NCBI GenBank assembly: GCA_947175005.1 | Contig: CAMWLD010000177.1 | Location: forward strand, 1 to 5,317 | Direction of reading: 5' to 3' | DNA length: 5,317 bases | DNA from: an uncultured Ruminococcus sp. | GTDB lineage: Bacteria > Bacillota > Clostridia > Oscillospirales > Ruminococcaceae | In this document: in pieces, positions 1-5,317 of the stretch | Layout: each line of letters starts with the position of its first letter | Position numbering within the stretch: position 1 is the first letter of the stretch | The notes under the pieces: model-generated | The model's database searches: none | What the model saw: the letters and a program-made list of their open reading frames with translations, nothing else | What the model was told of the DNA's origin: nothing | Position numbers and translations under genes: made by a program

Positions 1-1
1 T

Positions 2-601
2 ACCAAATATAACCTTGATTTTTCAAATGATGTTTTCCACTTGGTCGATATGGGCTTTGACCAGATCTCCGTTGAGCCTGTGGTCAGCGACAACAAGGAA
101 AAATACGCCATTACCGAGCGTGACCTGCCTGCGATATTTTCGGAATATGAAAGACTTGCTCAGCTTATACTTATAAACAGAGCCAAGGGTAAAAAGTTCA
201 ACTTCTTCCACTTTATGCTTGATCTTGACCAGGGGCCATGCGCTATCAAGCGGCTGCGGGGCTGCGGCTCGGGAAATGAATATGTAGCGGTGACTCCCGA
301 CGGCGACATTTATCCCTGCCACCAGTTTGTGGGCGAAAAAGATTATCTTATGGGCAATATAAACACCGGGGAGTTCAACACCGACATCAAAAAGGAATTT
401 GCCGCCGCCCATATCTATTCAAAAGAAGACTGCCGCAAATGCTGGGCGAAATTCTATTGCAGCGGCGGCTGCAACGCCAACAATTACATTTACACGGGAA
501 ATATCCTTACATCTCACAAGCTCTCCTGCGAAATCGAGAAAAAGCGGCTGGAATGCGCCATTATGATAAAGGCGGCAGAGGCAGAGCAGGAAACGGAATA
601 A
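2..601 (+). CDS. SCIFF peptide maturase (radical SAM/SPASM), C-terminal part
   Basis: This is the 3' end of a gene whose start lies left of the window; 199 residues are visible in an open frame from base 2 to a TAA at 599-601. The visible part is a SPASM domain. Cysteines lie at visible residues 80, 88, 106, 144, 147, 153, 157, 176 and 185, and those at 144-157 form the classic CX2CX5CX3C signature. The stretch GNEYVAVTPDGDIYPCHQF, which leads into Cys106, is typical of the SCIFF (six-cysteine) maturase family. Members such as CteB use a radical SAM cluster plus two auxiliary [4Fe-4S] clusters to install thioether crosslinks in a small cytoplasmic cysteine-rich peptide. The radical SAM CX3CX2C core is outside the window; the family is usually about 450-470 residues, so a little under half is seen here. 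The precursor gene normally sits just upstream. Other SPASM enzymes are possible, but the sequence resembles SCIFF maturases closely. Confidence 0.9.
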   Translation, partial: TKYNLDFSNDVFHLVDMGFDQISVEPVVSDNKEKYAITERDLPAIFSEYERLAQLILINRAKGKKFNFFHFMLDLDQGPCAIKRLRGCGSGNEYVAVTPDGDIYPCHQFVGEKDYLMGNINTGEFNTDIKKEFAAAHIYSKEDCRKCWAKFYCSGGCNANNYIYTGNILTSHKLSCEIEKKRLECAIMIKAAEAEQETE

Positions 602-641
602 GATAAATTTTCATAAATTCTGAAAGGAGCTGCGCCCTTTT

Positions 642-647
642 AGGGGA
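642..647 (+). promoter_or_regulatory. Shine-Dalgarno of the topoisomerase gene
   Basis: AGGGGA lies 8 bases before the ATG at 656 and supports that start. A better match to the anti-Shine-Dalgarno, AAAGGAG at 623-629, lies 26 bases from the ATG. That is too far to serve this start, and no start codon sits at a suitable distance after it. Confidence 0.6.
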
Positions 648-655
648 CGAATAAA

Positions 656-2902
656 ATGCCAAGAAAAAAAGAACCTAAAAAAACACCTTCAAGATCAAAA
701 TCCTCCCTTGCCGCCAAGGCGTATATCGCAGGCAGCGGAGTTGTGGCTGAAGAGGCTATAACCGACACCTTGCGCAAGAACTATATGCCTTACGCCATGA
801 GCGTTATAGTTTCAAGAGCACTGCCCGAAATAGACGGCTTCAAGCCCTCTCACCGCAAGCTGCTTTATACCATGTACAAAATGGGGCTGCTTACGGGGAG
901 CAAGACCAAATCCGCCAATATAGTGGGGCAGACCATGAAGCTGAATCCCCACGGAGACGCTGCCATTTACGAAACAATGGTGCGCCTTGCCCGAGGGAAT
1001 GAAGCCCTGCTGCACCCTTATGTGGACAGCAAGGGCAATTTCGGCAAGGCATATTCCAGGGATATGGCATATGCCGCAGCCAGGTATACCGAGGCAAAGC
1101 TTGACCCTATCTGCGCCGAGCTTTTCAGGGATATTGACAAGGACACTGTGGATTTTGTGCCCAACTACGATAATGAGACCACCGAGCCGACTTTGCTTCC
1201 GGCAACCTTTCCGTCGGTACTGGTGAATAACAATATGGGCATAGCCGTTTCCATGGCGTCCAACGTCTGCTCCTTTAATTTGCAGGAAATATGCGAGGCG
1301 GCAATCGGGCTTATCAGAAACAAGAATTTTGACCTCCACTCGGTTTTAAAGGGTCCCGATTTTCCCGGCGGCGGATATATGGTCTATGACGAGGTTGAAC
1401 TGGAAAAAATTTACCGCACAGGCAGGGGAGCAGTCAAGATACGCTCCAAGTATAATTTTGACCCCGATTCCCGCTGCATTGAGGTTACCCAGATACCACC
1501 GACCACCACAATTGAGGCAATAAAGGATAAGATCGTGGAGCTTGCCAAAAACGGCAAGCTTAAAGAAGTTACCTATATAAGAGACGAATCCGACCTTAAC
1601 GGCCTTAAAATAGCCATTGATATAAGAAAAGACACCGACCCCGACAAGCTTATGAAAAAGCTTTACAAAATGACCCCCTTGCAGGACACCTATTCCTGCA
1701 ACTTCAATATCCTTATAGGCGGATACCCGAAAGTAATGGGCGTTTATGAGATATTGGACGAATGGACGGCATTCCGCAAGGACTGTGTTAAGCGGCGTGT
1801 ATACCACGATCTGGAGGGAAAGAAAAAGAAGCTGCACCTGCTGGAGGCGCTTCAAAAAATACTGCTGGATATTGACAAGGCAATAAAGATCGTCCGTGAG
1901 ACCGAAGAGGATTCGGACGTTATCCCCAACCTTATGATAGGCTTCGGCATTGATGAGACCCAGGCGGAATATGTGGCTGAAATAAAGCTGCGCCACCTTA
2001 ACAAGGAATATATTCTGAACCGCTTAGGTGAGCTTGAACAGCTTAAAAAGGACATTGCCGAAATGGAAGAGATCCTTAAAAGCGACAAAAAGCAGCTGGA
2101 TATAATTGTGGCGGAGCTTAAAGACGTTATCAAGAAATATTCCCAGCCGAGGCGTACCCTTTTCTGCTATCCCGATGATGAAGAGGACGAGGAGATCGAG
2201 GAGGATATTCCCGATTACACCGTTCACCTGTTTATGACAAGAGGGGGATATTTTAAGAAGATAACTCCCCAATCTCTGCGAATGTCGGGAGATCATAAGC
2301 TTAAGGACGGCGACATTGTGGAGTACGCTGCCGAGGGCAGCAACCGAACCGAGCTGCTGTTCTTTACCGATAAATGCCAGGTGTATAAGTCAAGGGCAAG
2401 CGAATTCCCCGATACAAAGACCTCTGCAATGGGTGAATTTATCCCCGTTAAACTGGGCTTTGACCAGGACGAAAATGTTATCTCCATGATAACCACCAAC
2501 GATTATTCGGGCTTCCTGTTCATGGTATTTGAAAACGGCAAATGCGCCAAGGTGCCCATGTCAGCCTTTGAAACAAAGACAAACCGCAAGAAGCTTATGA
2601 AAGCGTTTTCCGACAAATCAAGGCTTGTCAGAATGATGCAGATAGAGGATAACGCAAATATTCTCCTGCTTTCCGACAAGGGCAGGGCGGTTATATTCAA
2701 CACCGCTCTGGTGCTGCCCAAATCCGCCCGTGACACCATAGGCGTTCAGTGTATGAACCTTAAAACGGGCGCCCGTGTGGATAAGGCGTGGGAGGTAAGC
2801 GACGAGAAGATAGATGAACTTTCAAAGTATGTAATGAAGTCTATTCCTGCAACGGGCTGCATTGCCAAGGACCTTGACGACCCGGATCAGATGAGCCTTT
2901 AA
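656..2902 (+). CDS. parC: Type IIA DNA topoisomerase subunit A, ParC-like
   Basis: This is the complete 748-residue breakage-reunion subunit of a topoisomerase IV/gyrase-type enzyme. It cuts and rejoins both DNA strands through a tyrosyl link and works as an A2B2 complex with an ATPase subunit (ParE/GyrB). A Lys/Arg-rich N-terminal tail (residues 1-20) precedes the winged-helix region. The quinolone-resistance motif NPHGDAAIYE is at 97-106 and the catalytic Tyr144 is in AARYTE. The tower follows, with IRDESD at 308-313, then a coiled-coil arm at about 384-497. A very acidic linker (507-520) leads to a beta-pinwheel C-terminal domain with about four recognisable blades starting near 523, 566, 619 and 668. 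No GyrA box (QRRGGKG-like) is visible, which favours ParC over true GyrA; hence the symbol is tentative. The protein is shorter than typical GyrA or ParC (about 800-880). The residue matching E. coli GyrA Ser83 is Ala102, and Asp87 is matched by Glu106. No B-subunit gene flanks it. The downstream DUF5662 gene follows after 49 bases with no terminator between, so the two may be cotranscribed. Confidence 0.93.
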   Translation: MPRKKEPKKTPSRSKSSLAAKAYIAGSGVVAEEAITDTLRKNYMPYAMSVIVSRALPEIDGFKPSHRKLLYTMYKMGLLTGSKTKSANIVGQTMKLNPHGDAAIYETMVRLARGNEALLHPYVDSKGNFGKAYSRDMAYAAARYTEAKLDPICAELFRDIDKDTVDFVPNYDNETTEPTLLPATFPSVLVNNNMGIAVSMASNVCSFNLQEICEAAIGLIRNKNFDLHSVLKGPDFPGGGYMVYDEVELEKIYRTGRGAVKIRSKYNFDPDSRCIEVTQIPPTTTIEAIKDKIVELAKNGKLKEVTYIRDESDLNGLKIAIDIRKDTDPDKLMKKLYKMTPLQDTYSCNFNILIGGYPKVMGVYEILDEWTAFRKDCVKRRVYHDLEGKKKKLHLLEALQKILLDIDKAIKIVRETEEDSDVIPNLMIGFGIDETQAEYVAEIKLRHLNKEYILNRLGELEQLKKDIAEMEEILKSDKKQLDIIVAELKDVIKKYSQPRRTLFCYPDDEEDEEIEEDIPDYTVHLFMTRGGYFKKITPQSLRMSGDHKLKDGDIVEYAAEGSNRTELLFFTDKCQVYKSRASEFPDTKTSAMGEFIPVKLGFDQDENVISMITTNDYSGFLFMVFENGKCAKVPMSAFETKTNRKKLMKAFSDKSRLVRMMQIEDNANILLLSDKGRAVIFNTALVLPKSARDTIGVQCMNLKTGARVDKAWEVSDEKIDELSKYVMKSIPATGCIAKDLDDPDQMSL

Positions 2903-2938
2903 TATTTGCAGGTATCTGAAATAATAATAAAATAAGTT

Positions 2939-2943
2939 GGGAG
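2939..2943 (+). promoter_or_regulatory. Shine-Dalgarno that selects the DUF5662 start
   Basis: GGGAG ends 8 bases before the ATG at 2952. A longer reading from TTG at 2937 would put this site inside the coding sequence and leave that TTG with only AT-rich sequence upstream. The ATG is therefore the better start. Confidence 0.65.
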
Positions 2944-2951
2944 TGTGGAGA

Positions 2952-3503
2952 ATGGATATTAAGCCCTCAAATGCAATGAAACATTTAAAGACCATATCCA
3001 AGCATAAATTACTGGTAATGGAGCATTGCTTTAAAGCGGGGATATACTGGCAGGGGATAACTCACGACCTTTCAAAATTCAGTCCCGAGGAATTTATAAT
3101 AAGCTGCAAGCTGTATCAGGGCACACGCAGTCCCAACGAGGCGGAGCGGGAGGAAAAGGGCTACAGCACCGCATGGATGCACCATAAGGGCAGAAATAAA
3201 CACCACTTTGAGTACTGGACGGACTATAACCCCTCAACCAAAATGCTTGAGCCTGTGAAAATGCCTCTTATTTATGTGATAGAGATGTTCTGCGACAGAG
3301 TGGCAGCCAGCAAGGTCTATATGGGGGATAGTTATACCGATTCATCCCCTTTGGAATATTTTGAGCGGGGACGCCCCAGGCGTTTGATACACCCGGACAC
3401 TTCAAAGCTGCTTGAAAAGCTCCTTGTAATGCTTTCGGAGAAGGGTGAAGAATACACTTTTGCCTATATAAGGCGGCTTCTAAAAGAAGCGGTAACACAT
3501 TAA
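2952..3503 (+). CDS. DUF5662 family protein
   Basis: This is a complete 183-residue protein from ATG 2952 to TAA 3501-3503. I recognise it as DUF5662, a family of unknown function common in Clostridia, by its N-terminal block (NAMKHLKTISKHK at 7-19, then a KAGIYWQGITHDLSKFSP-type segment at 28-45) and the histidine-rich segment at 75-90. It has no signal peptide or membrane segment, so it is probably cytoplasmic. Conserved-looking polar residues are His25, His38-Asp39, His77-His78, His84-His85 and Asp115 (in CDRVAA). Their order (H, HD, H pairs, D) resembles the metal-binding layout of HD-superfamily phosphohydrolases; that link is my inference and not an established assignment. The gene follows the topoisomerase gene closely and ends at the strong terminator at 3506-3548, so it is the last gene of the plus-strand block. 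Starting at the in-frame TTG at 2937 would add five residues; the ribosome binding site argues against it. Confidence 0.88.
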   Translation: MDIKPSNAMKHLKTISKHKLLVMEHCFKAGIYWQGITHDLSKFSPEEFIISCKLYQGTRSPNEAEREEKGYSTAWMHHKGRNKHHFEYWTDYNPSTKMLEPVKMPLIYVIEMFCDRVAASKVYMGDSYTDSSPLEYFERGRPRRLIHPDTSKLLEKLLVMLSEKGEEYTFAYIRRLLKEAVTH

Positions 3504-3505
3504 TA

Positions 3506-3548
3506 AAAAATCATGGCTCTTTGCAAAAAGCGAAGAGCCATGATTTTT
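3506..3548. terminator. Bidirectional Rho-independent terminator
   Basis: A perfect 16-bp inverted repeat (3506-3521 with 3533-3548) surrounds an 11-base loop, which can pair further through a T-G wobble and two G-C pairs to leave an AAAAA loop (3525-3529). The outer arms are A and T runs, so the RNA from either strand ends in a U tract: TTTTT at 3544-3548 on plus, A6 at 3505-3510 read as U6 on minus. It fills most of the 53-base gap between the convergent DUF5662 and Ham1-like genes and should stop transcription from both sides. Confidence 0.95.
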
Positions 3549-3556
3549 AGTATTGC

Positions 3557-4165
3557 TTATATCCGACCCAAGGAATTCAGCGCTTCGGAAAAAAATCCGT
3601 AAAACCCGTTATATACAACGTCCGCACAGGTTTTTGGGGAATCGTAGTAATATTCCCCGTTGTCAATGCGCTTTGACAGCGAATCCAGCGGAAATCCGTT
3701 TACCCGCTTTTCATGAGGCTTTGCGGTTATGATAAATTTGTTTCCCCATAGGCTCTCCGACTGGCTCTTATAAATATGGTCACTGTCATATATAAAGCAG
3801 ATCGCATTCTGATAGCCTGCAATAATATCGCCGTGAGTATTGGCAAGCCCGCCGTAATATTCTATCATTTCATCATCGGTGAGCCTTTTGCCGTTTACAT
3901 TCCGCACATGAGTCATAGGGGAGTATTCGGGAAGATTATAGAAATAAAGTCCGCTGTCACAGGAAAATACGGGTATGCCGAAAGCCTTGTAATAAGCGTT
4001 AGCCTTTTCGCAGGCGTTTTCAAGCGGAGTGTTGCCGTCCTCCCTTGCCTCGGGTATTTCGTCCTGCATATCATTAAGGCTTATAAGCTGTATATCCAGT
4101 CCTGTAAGGCTTTTCTTCATGGTATCCAGCTTTGCGGGATTCGTAGTGCCATAGAGTATTTCCAT
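3557..4165 (-). CDS. Non-canonical purine NTP pyrophosphatase, Ham1/RdgB-like (divergent)
   Basis: This is a complete 202-residue cytoplasmic protein, ATG at 4165-4163, TAA at 3559-3557. It matches the Ham1/RdgB family, which hydrolyses ITP/dITP/XTP to monophosphate and pyrophosphate so that deaminated purines stay out of DNA and RNA. Visible family motifs are the N-terminal phosphate loop GTTNPAKL (6-13), EDGNTPLENACEKA (42-55), and CDSGL (69-73), which replaces the usual DDSGL. Length is normal for the family (about 190-205). Several hallmarks differ: the first Asp of DDSGL is Cys69; the GFGYDP motif appears to be replaced by GFPLDS (157-162); and the C-terminal SHRGRA-type motif is not seen. 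The segment HVRNVNGKRLTDDEM (86-100) takes the place of the usual SARY region. I recall a clostridial subfamily with these same features, so it is probably a genuine variant and not a decayed gene, but its substrate may differ. It is the last gene of the minus-strand block, 14 bases after the HD gene. Confidence 0.85.
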   Translation of the reverse strand: MEILYGTTNPAKLDTMKKSLTGLDIQLISLNDMQDEIPEAREDGNTPLENACEKANAYYKAFGIPVFSCDSGLYFYNLPEYSPMTHVRNVNGKRLTDDEMIEYYGGLANTHGDIIAGYQNAICFIYDSDHIYKSQSESLWGNKFIITAKPHEKRVNGFPLDSLSKRIDNGEYYYDSPKTCADVVYNGFYGFFSEALNSLGRI

Positions 4166-4174
4166 TTTTATGCG

Positions 4175-4181
4175 CTCCTTT
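4175..4181 (-). promoter_or_regulatory. Shine-Dalgarno of the Ham1-like gene, overlapping the HD gene stop
   Basis: Read on the minus strand this is AAAGGAG, 9 bases before the ATG of the Ham1-like gene. It overlaps the TAA (4182-4180) of the HD gene. Ribosomes finishing the HD gene would therefore stop on top of this site, which suggests translational coupling. Confidence 0.75.
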
Positions 4182-4818
4182 ATTCCTCAAAATATCCCTT
4201 GCCCATGGCGTCTTTAAGCATTTCCTCCACATACTCCCAAAGCTCCTCCGAGCCGTTTTTTATGTGGCTGTTACGCTCATAGACCTGCTTGTATTTCACA
4301 TTATGCTCACGCCAGCTTATGCCGCCTTTTGTAAAATTGAGCAGCATAGGCTGCATTCTGTCAAGTGCTGCCGCAAATTTAGATTCGGGAGTGTCCATGC
4401 GTTCAAATTCCTCCCACAGACCCCGATATTCCTCCTGTTGGTCGGAGGGAAGCAACCCGAAAAGCCTGTCCGCAGCCTTTTCCTCACGCTCCTGCTTTGT
4501 GGAATTGCCCGCTTCGTCATAGCAGTAGGTGTCTCCTGCGTCTATCTCAACAATATCGTGAATAAGCACCATTTTCATGACCTTCAGAACATCAAGCTTT
4601 TCATTGGAATGCTCCGCTAAAATCATTGCAAAAAGCGCCAGGTGAAAGGAATGCTCCGCGTCGTTTTCACGCCGCTTTAAGGGCACATTGTCGGGATAAT
4701 CATTTCGTGAAGCGGCAGGGGATTCGTCTGCTATAATGTAGGTCTGTCTATAAAGGCTTTTCATTTTGTCAGCCTCCATGAGAAATTTTATTTGACATTC
4801 AAGTCTTTCCGAAATCAT
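4180..4818 (-). CDS. HD-domain nucleotide phosphohydrolase, YfbR/HDDC2 type
   Basis: This is a complete 212-residue cytoplasmic protein. The HD metal-site signature is clear: His56 in AEHS, His87-Asp88 in HDIVEIDAGD (87-96), Glu91, and Asp153 in LDRMQP. This arrangement is that of the HD_3/YfbR/HDDC2 group. Its characterised members are metal-dependent 5'-nucleotidases acting on deoxynucleoside monophosphates; the substrate here is inferred from family only. The N-terminus (ISERLECQIKFLMEADKMK, 2-20) also matches the family's usual opening helix. I chose the ATG at 4818-4816 because an AAAGGAA site lies 7 bases upstream. The frame stays open a further 24 codons upstream to 4890, but those overlap the preceding GNAT gene and do not look like the family. 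The gene lies 35 bases after the GNAT gene and runs directly into the Ham1-like gene, so all three are probably one operon. Confidence 0.92.
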   Translation of the reverse strand: MISERLECQIKFLMEADKMKSLYRQTYIIADESPAASRNDYPDNVPLKRRENDAEHSFHLALFAMILAEHSNEKLDVLKVMKMVLIHDIVEIDAGDTYCYDEAGNSTKQEREEKAADRLFGLLPSDQQEEYRGLWEEFERMDTPESKFAAALDRMQPMLLNFTKGGISWREHNVKYKQVYERNSHIKNGSEELWEYVEEMLKDAMGKGYFEE

Positions 4819-4825
4819 AAACAAC

Positions 4826-4832
4826 TTCCTTT
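4826..4832 (-). promoter_or_regulatory. Shine-Dalgarno that selects the HD gene start
   Basis: Read on the minus strand this is AAAGGAA, within GAAAGGAAG, 7 bases before the ATG at 4818. It decides for the 212-residue product over a longer reading beginning within the GNAT gene. Confidence 0.7.
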
Positions 4833-4853
4833 CAAATATATTTTTAGGTTTAT

Positions 4854-5317
4854 TTACAAAGTCTTCCTCATTATGTAAAAATCGGGACATTCCCTGTACA
4901 GTTTAAATCCGAACTTTTCATAAAGCCTCACAGGACCGTGATACTGCCATATAAAATCCCTGTCTGTAAAAGGATAACCCTCCGCATAAGAAAATCCTTC
5001 TTTTGCGGCATCGGATAAAAATCTTTCCATCATTATCCCTGCAAGACCCTTACCTTGATATTCAGGGGCAATATCAATGCAGTAAAGAATTTTTACCCTG
5101 CCTTTTTCATCGTCCTCCGTACGAAATTCATTTTTTTCGCATACAGGCACATAATTCGTCTTGTCGCCCGCATTGCACCAACCTACTGCCCGCTCGCCGT
5201 CGTAAATGAGATAACCCGTCATTATCCTGTTTATAATAAGCTCTTCGGCTTTCTTACGGCGGTCAGCCCCGACAGTTATTTCACCCTCGTTTTTCAAATG
5301 ACTTTCAAGGCAATAGC
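4854..5317 (-). CDS. GNAT family N-acetyltransferase, N-terminus cut by window end
   Basis: 153 complete codons are visible before the TAA at 4856-4854. The frame stays open through the right edge (visible start YCLESH), so the start codon lies outside the window. A TTG at 5297-5295 could be read as a start, but nothing supports it, and the open frame beyond it looks coding. The fold is recognised by GNAT motif A: the strand VKILYCIDIAPEY (visible residues 74-86) is followed by the acetyl-CoA pyrophosphate loop QGKGLA (87-92) and a helix. A C-terminal motif B-like region, GPVRLYEKFGFKLYRE (127-142), holds the usual Tyr-Glu-Lys-x-Gly-Phe. The enzyme transfers an acetyl group from acetyl-CoA to an amine; the substrate cannot be told from sequence. 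It heads the visible part of the minus-strand block and is probably cotranscribed with the HD and Ham1-like genes. No promoter is visible, as it would lie beyond the edge. Confidence 0.9.
   Translation of the reverse strand, partial: YCLESHLKNEGEITVGADRRKKAEELIINRIMTGYLIYDGERAVGWCNAGDKTNYVPVCEKNEFRTEDDEKGRVKILYCIDIAPEYQGKGLAGIMMERFLSDAAKEGFSYAEGYPFTDRDFIWQYHGPVRLYEKFGFKLYRECPDFYIMRKTL

Noticed and set aside
812..1996. Long minus-strand open frames (812-1339 and 1346-1996) opposite the topoisomerase gene
   Set aside because: They lie wholly antisense to a strongly conserved gene, their translations resemble no family, and no convincing ribosome binding sites support them. They are codon-bias shadows.
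2237..2251. TRGGY (topoisomerase residues 528-532) as a possible GyrA box
   Set aside because: It sits in the first blade strand, where the common pattern is T-R-x-G-Y/F followed by basic residues. It lacks the Q-R-R-G-G-K-G character of a GyrA box.
2906..2934. Possible promoter (TTGCAG plus an AT-rich stretch) before the DUF5662 gene
   Set aside because: No TATAAT-like box lies at a 16-18 base spacing, and AT-rich intergenic sequence gives such matches by chance. Cotranscription with the topoisomerase gene is simpler.
3776..4282. Plus-strand open frame of 168 codons across the Ham1-like and HD genes
   Set aside because: It is antisense to two well-supported genes, crosses their junction and has no recognisable domain.
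4819..4890. Longer HD protein beginning at 4890
   Set aside because: The extra 24 codons overlap the GNAT gene's 3' end, do not match the family's N-terminus, and the ATG at 4818 has a well-placed ribosome binding site.
5295..5297. TTG as the start of the GNAT gene
   Set aside because: The frame is open to the window edge with plausible coding sequence, and no Shine-Dalgarno precedes the TTG. The gene is better described as truncated by the window.

Overview
The window looks like chromosomal DNA from a Clostridia-class Firmicute, most likely of the Ruminococcus/Oscillospiraceae type. This rests on three things: a SCIFF-peptide maturase (a Clostridia hallmark), a DUF5662 protein, and moderate-GC genes with AGGAGG-like ribosome binding sites and short gaps. 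I could not run a search, so the taxonomy is inference.

Layout: six protein genes form two convergent blocks that meet at one strong bidirectional terminator (3506-3548). On the plus strand there are three genes. First is the 3' part of a radical SAM/SPASM maturase (2-601), then a complete ParC/GyrA-type topoisomerase A subunit (656-2902), then a complete DUF5662 protein (2952-3503). On the minus strand, read right to left, are a GNAT acetyltransferase cut by the window end (4854-5317), an HD-domain nucleotide phosphohydrolase of the YfbR/HDDC2 type (4180-4818), and a divergent Ham1/RdgB-type NTP pyrophosphatase (3557-4165). No gene-free stretch exceeds about 55 bases. I see no RNA gene, mobile element or CRISPR array.

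How the genes fit together: the minus-strand genes look like one transcript. The HD gene's stop codon lies inside the Shine-Dalgarno of the Ham1 gene, so those two are probably translationally coupled. Both belong to families that hydrolyse nucleotides, which suggests a nucleotide-pool housekeeping pair. The plus-strand genes are closely spaced but have no obvious shared pathway.

The window is mostly ordinary core genome and I do not see a convincing new system. Worth a second look are the topoisomerase (no GyrA box, alanine at the quinolone-contact position, short C-terminal pinwheel, no B-subunit gene adjacent), the atypical active-site motif of the Ham1-like protein and its coupling to the HD gene, an HD-like residue layout in DUF5662, and the SCIFF precursor gene expected just upstream of the window.
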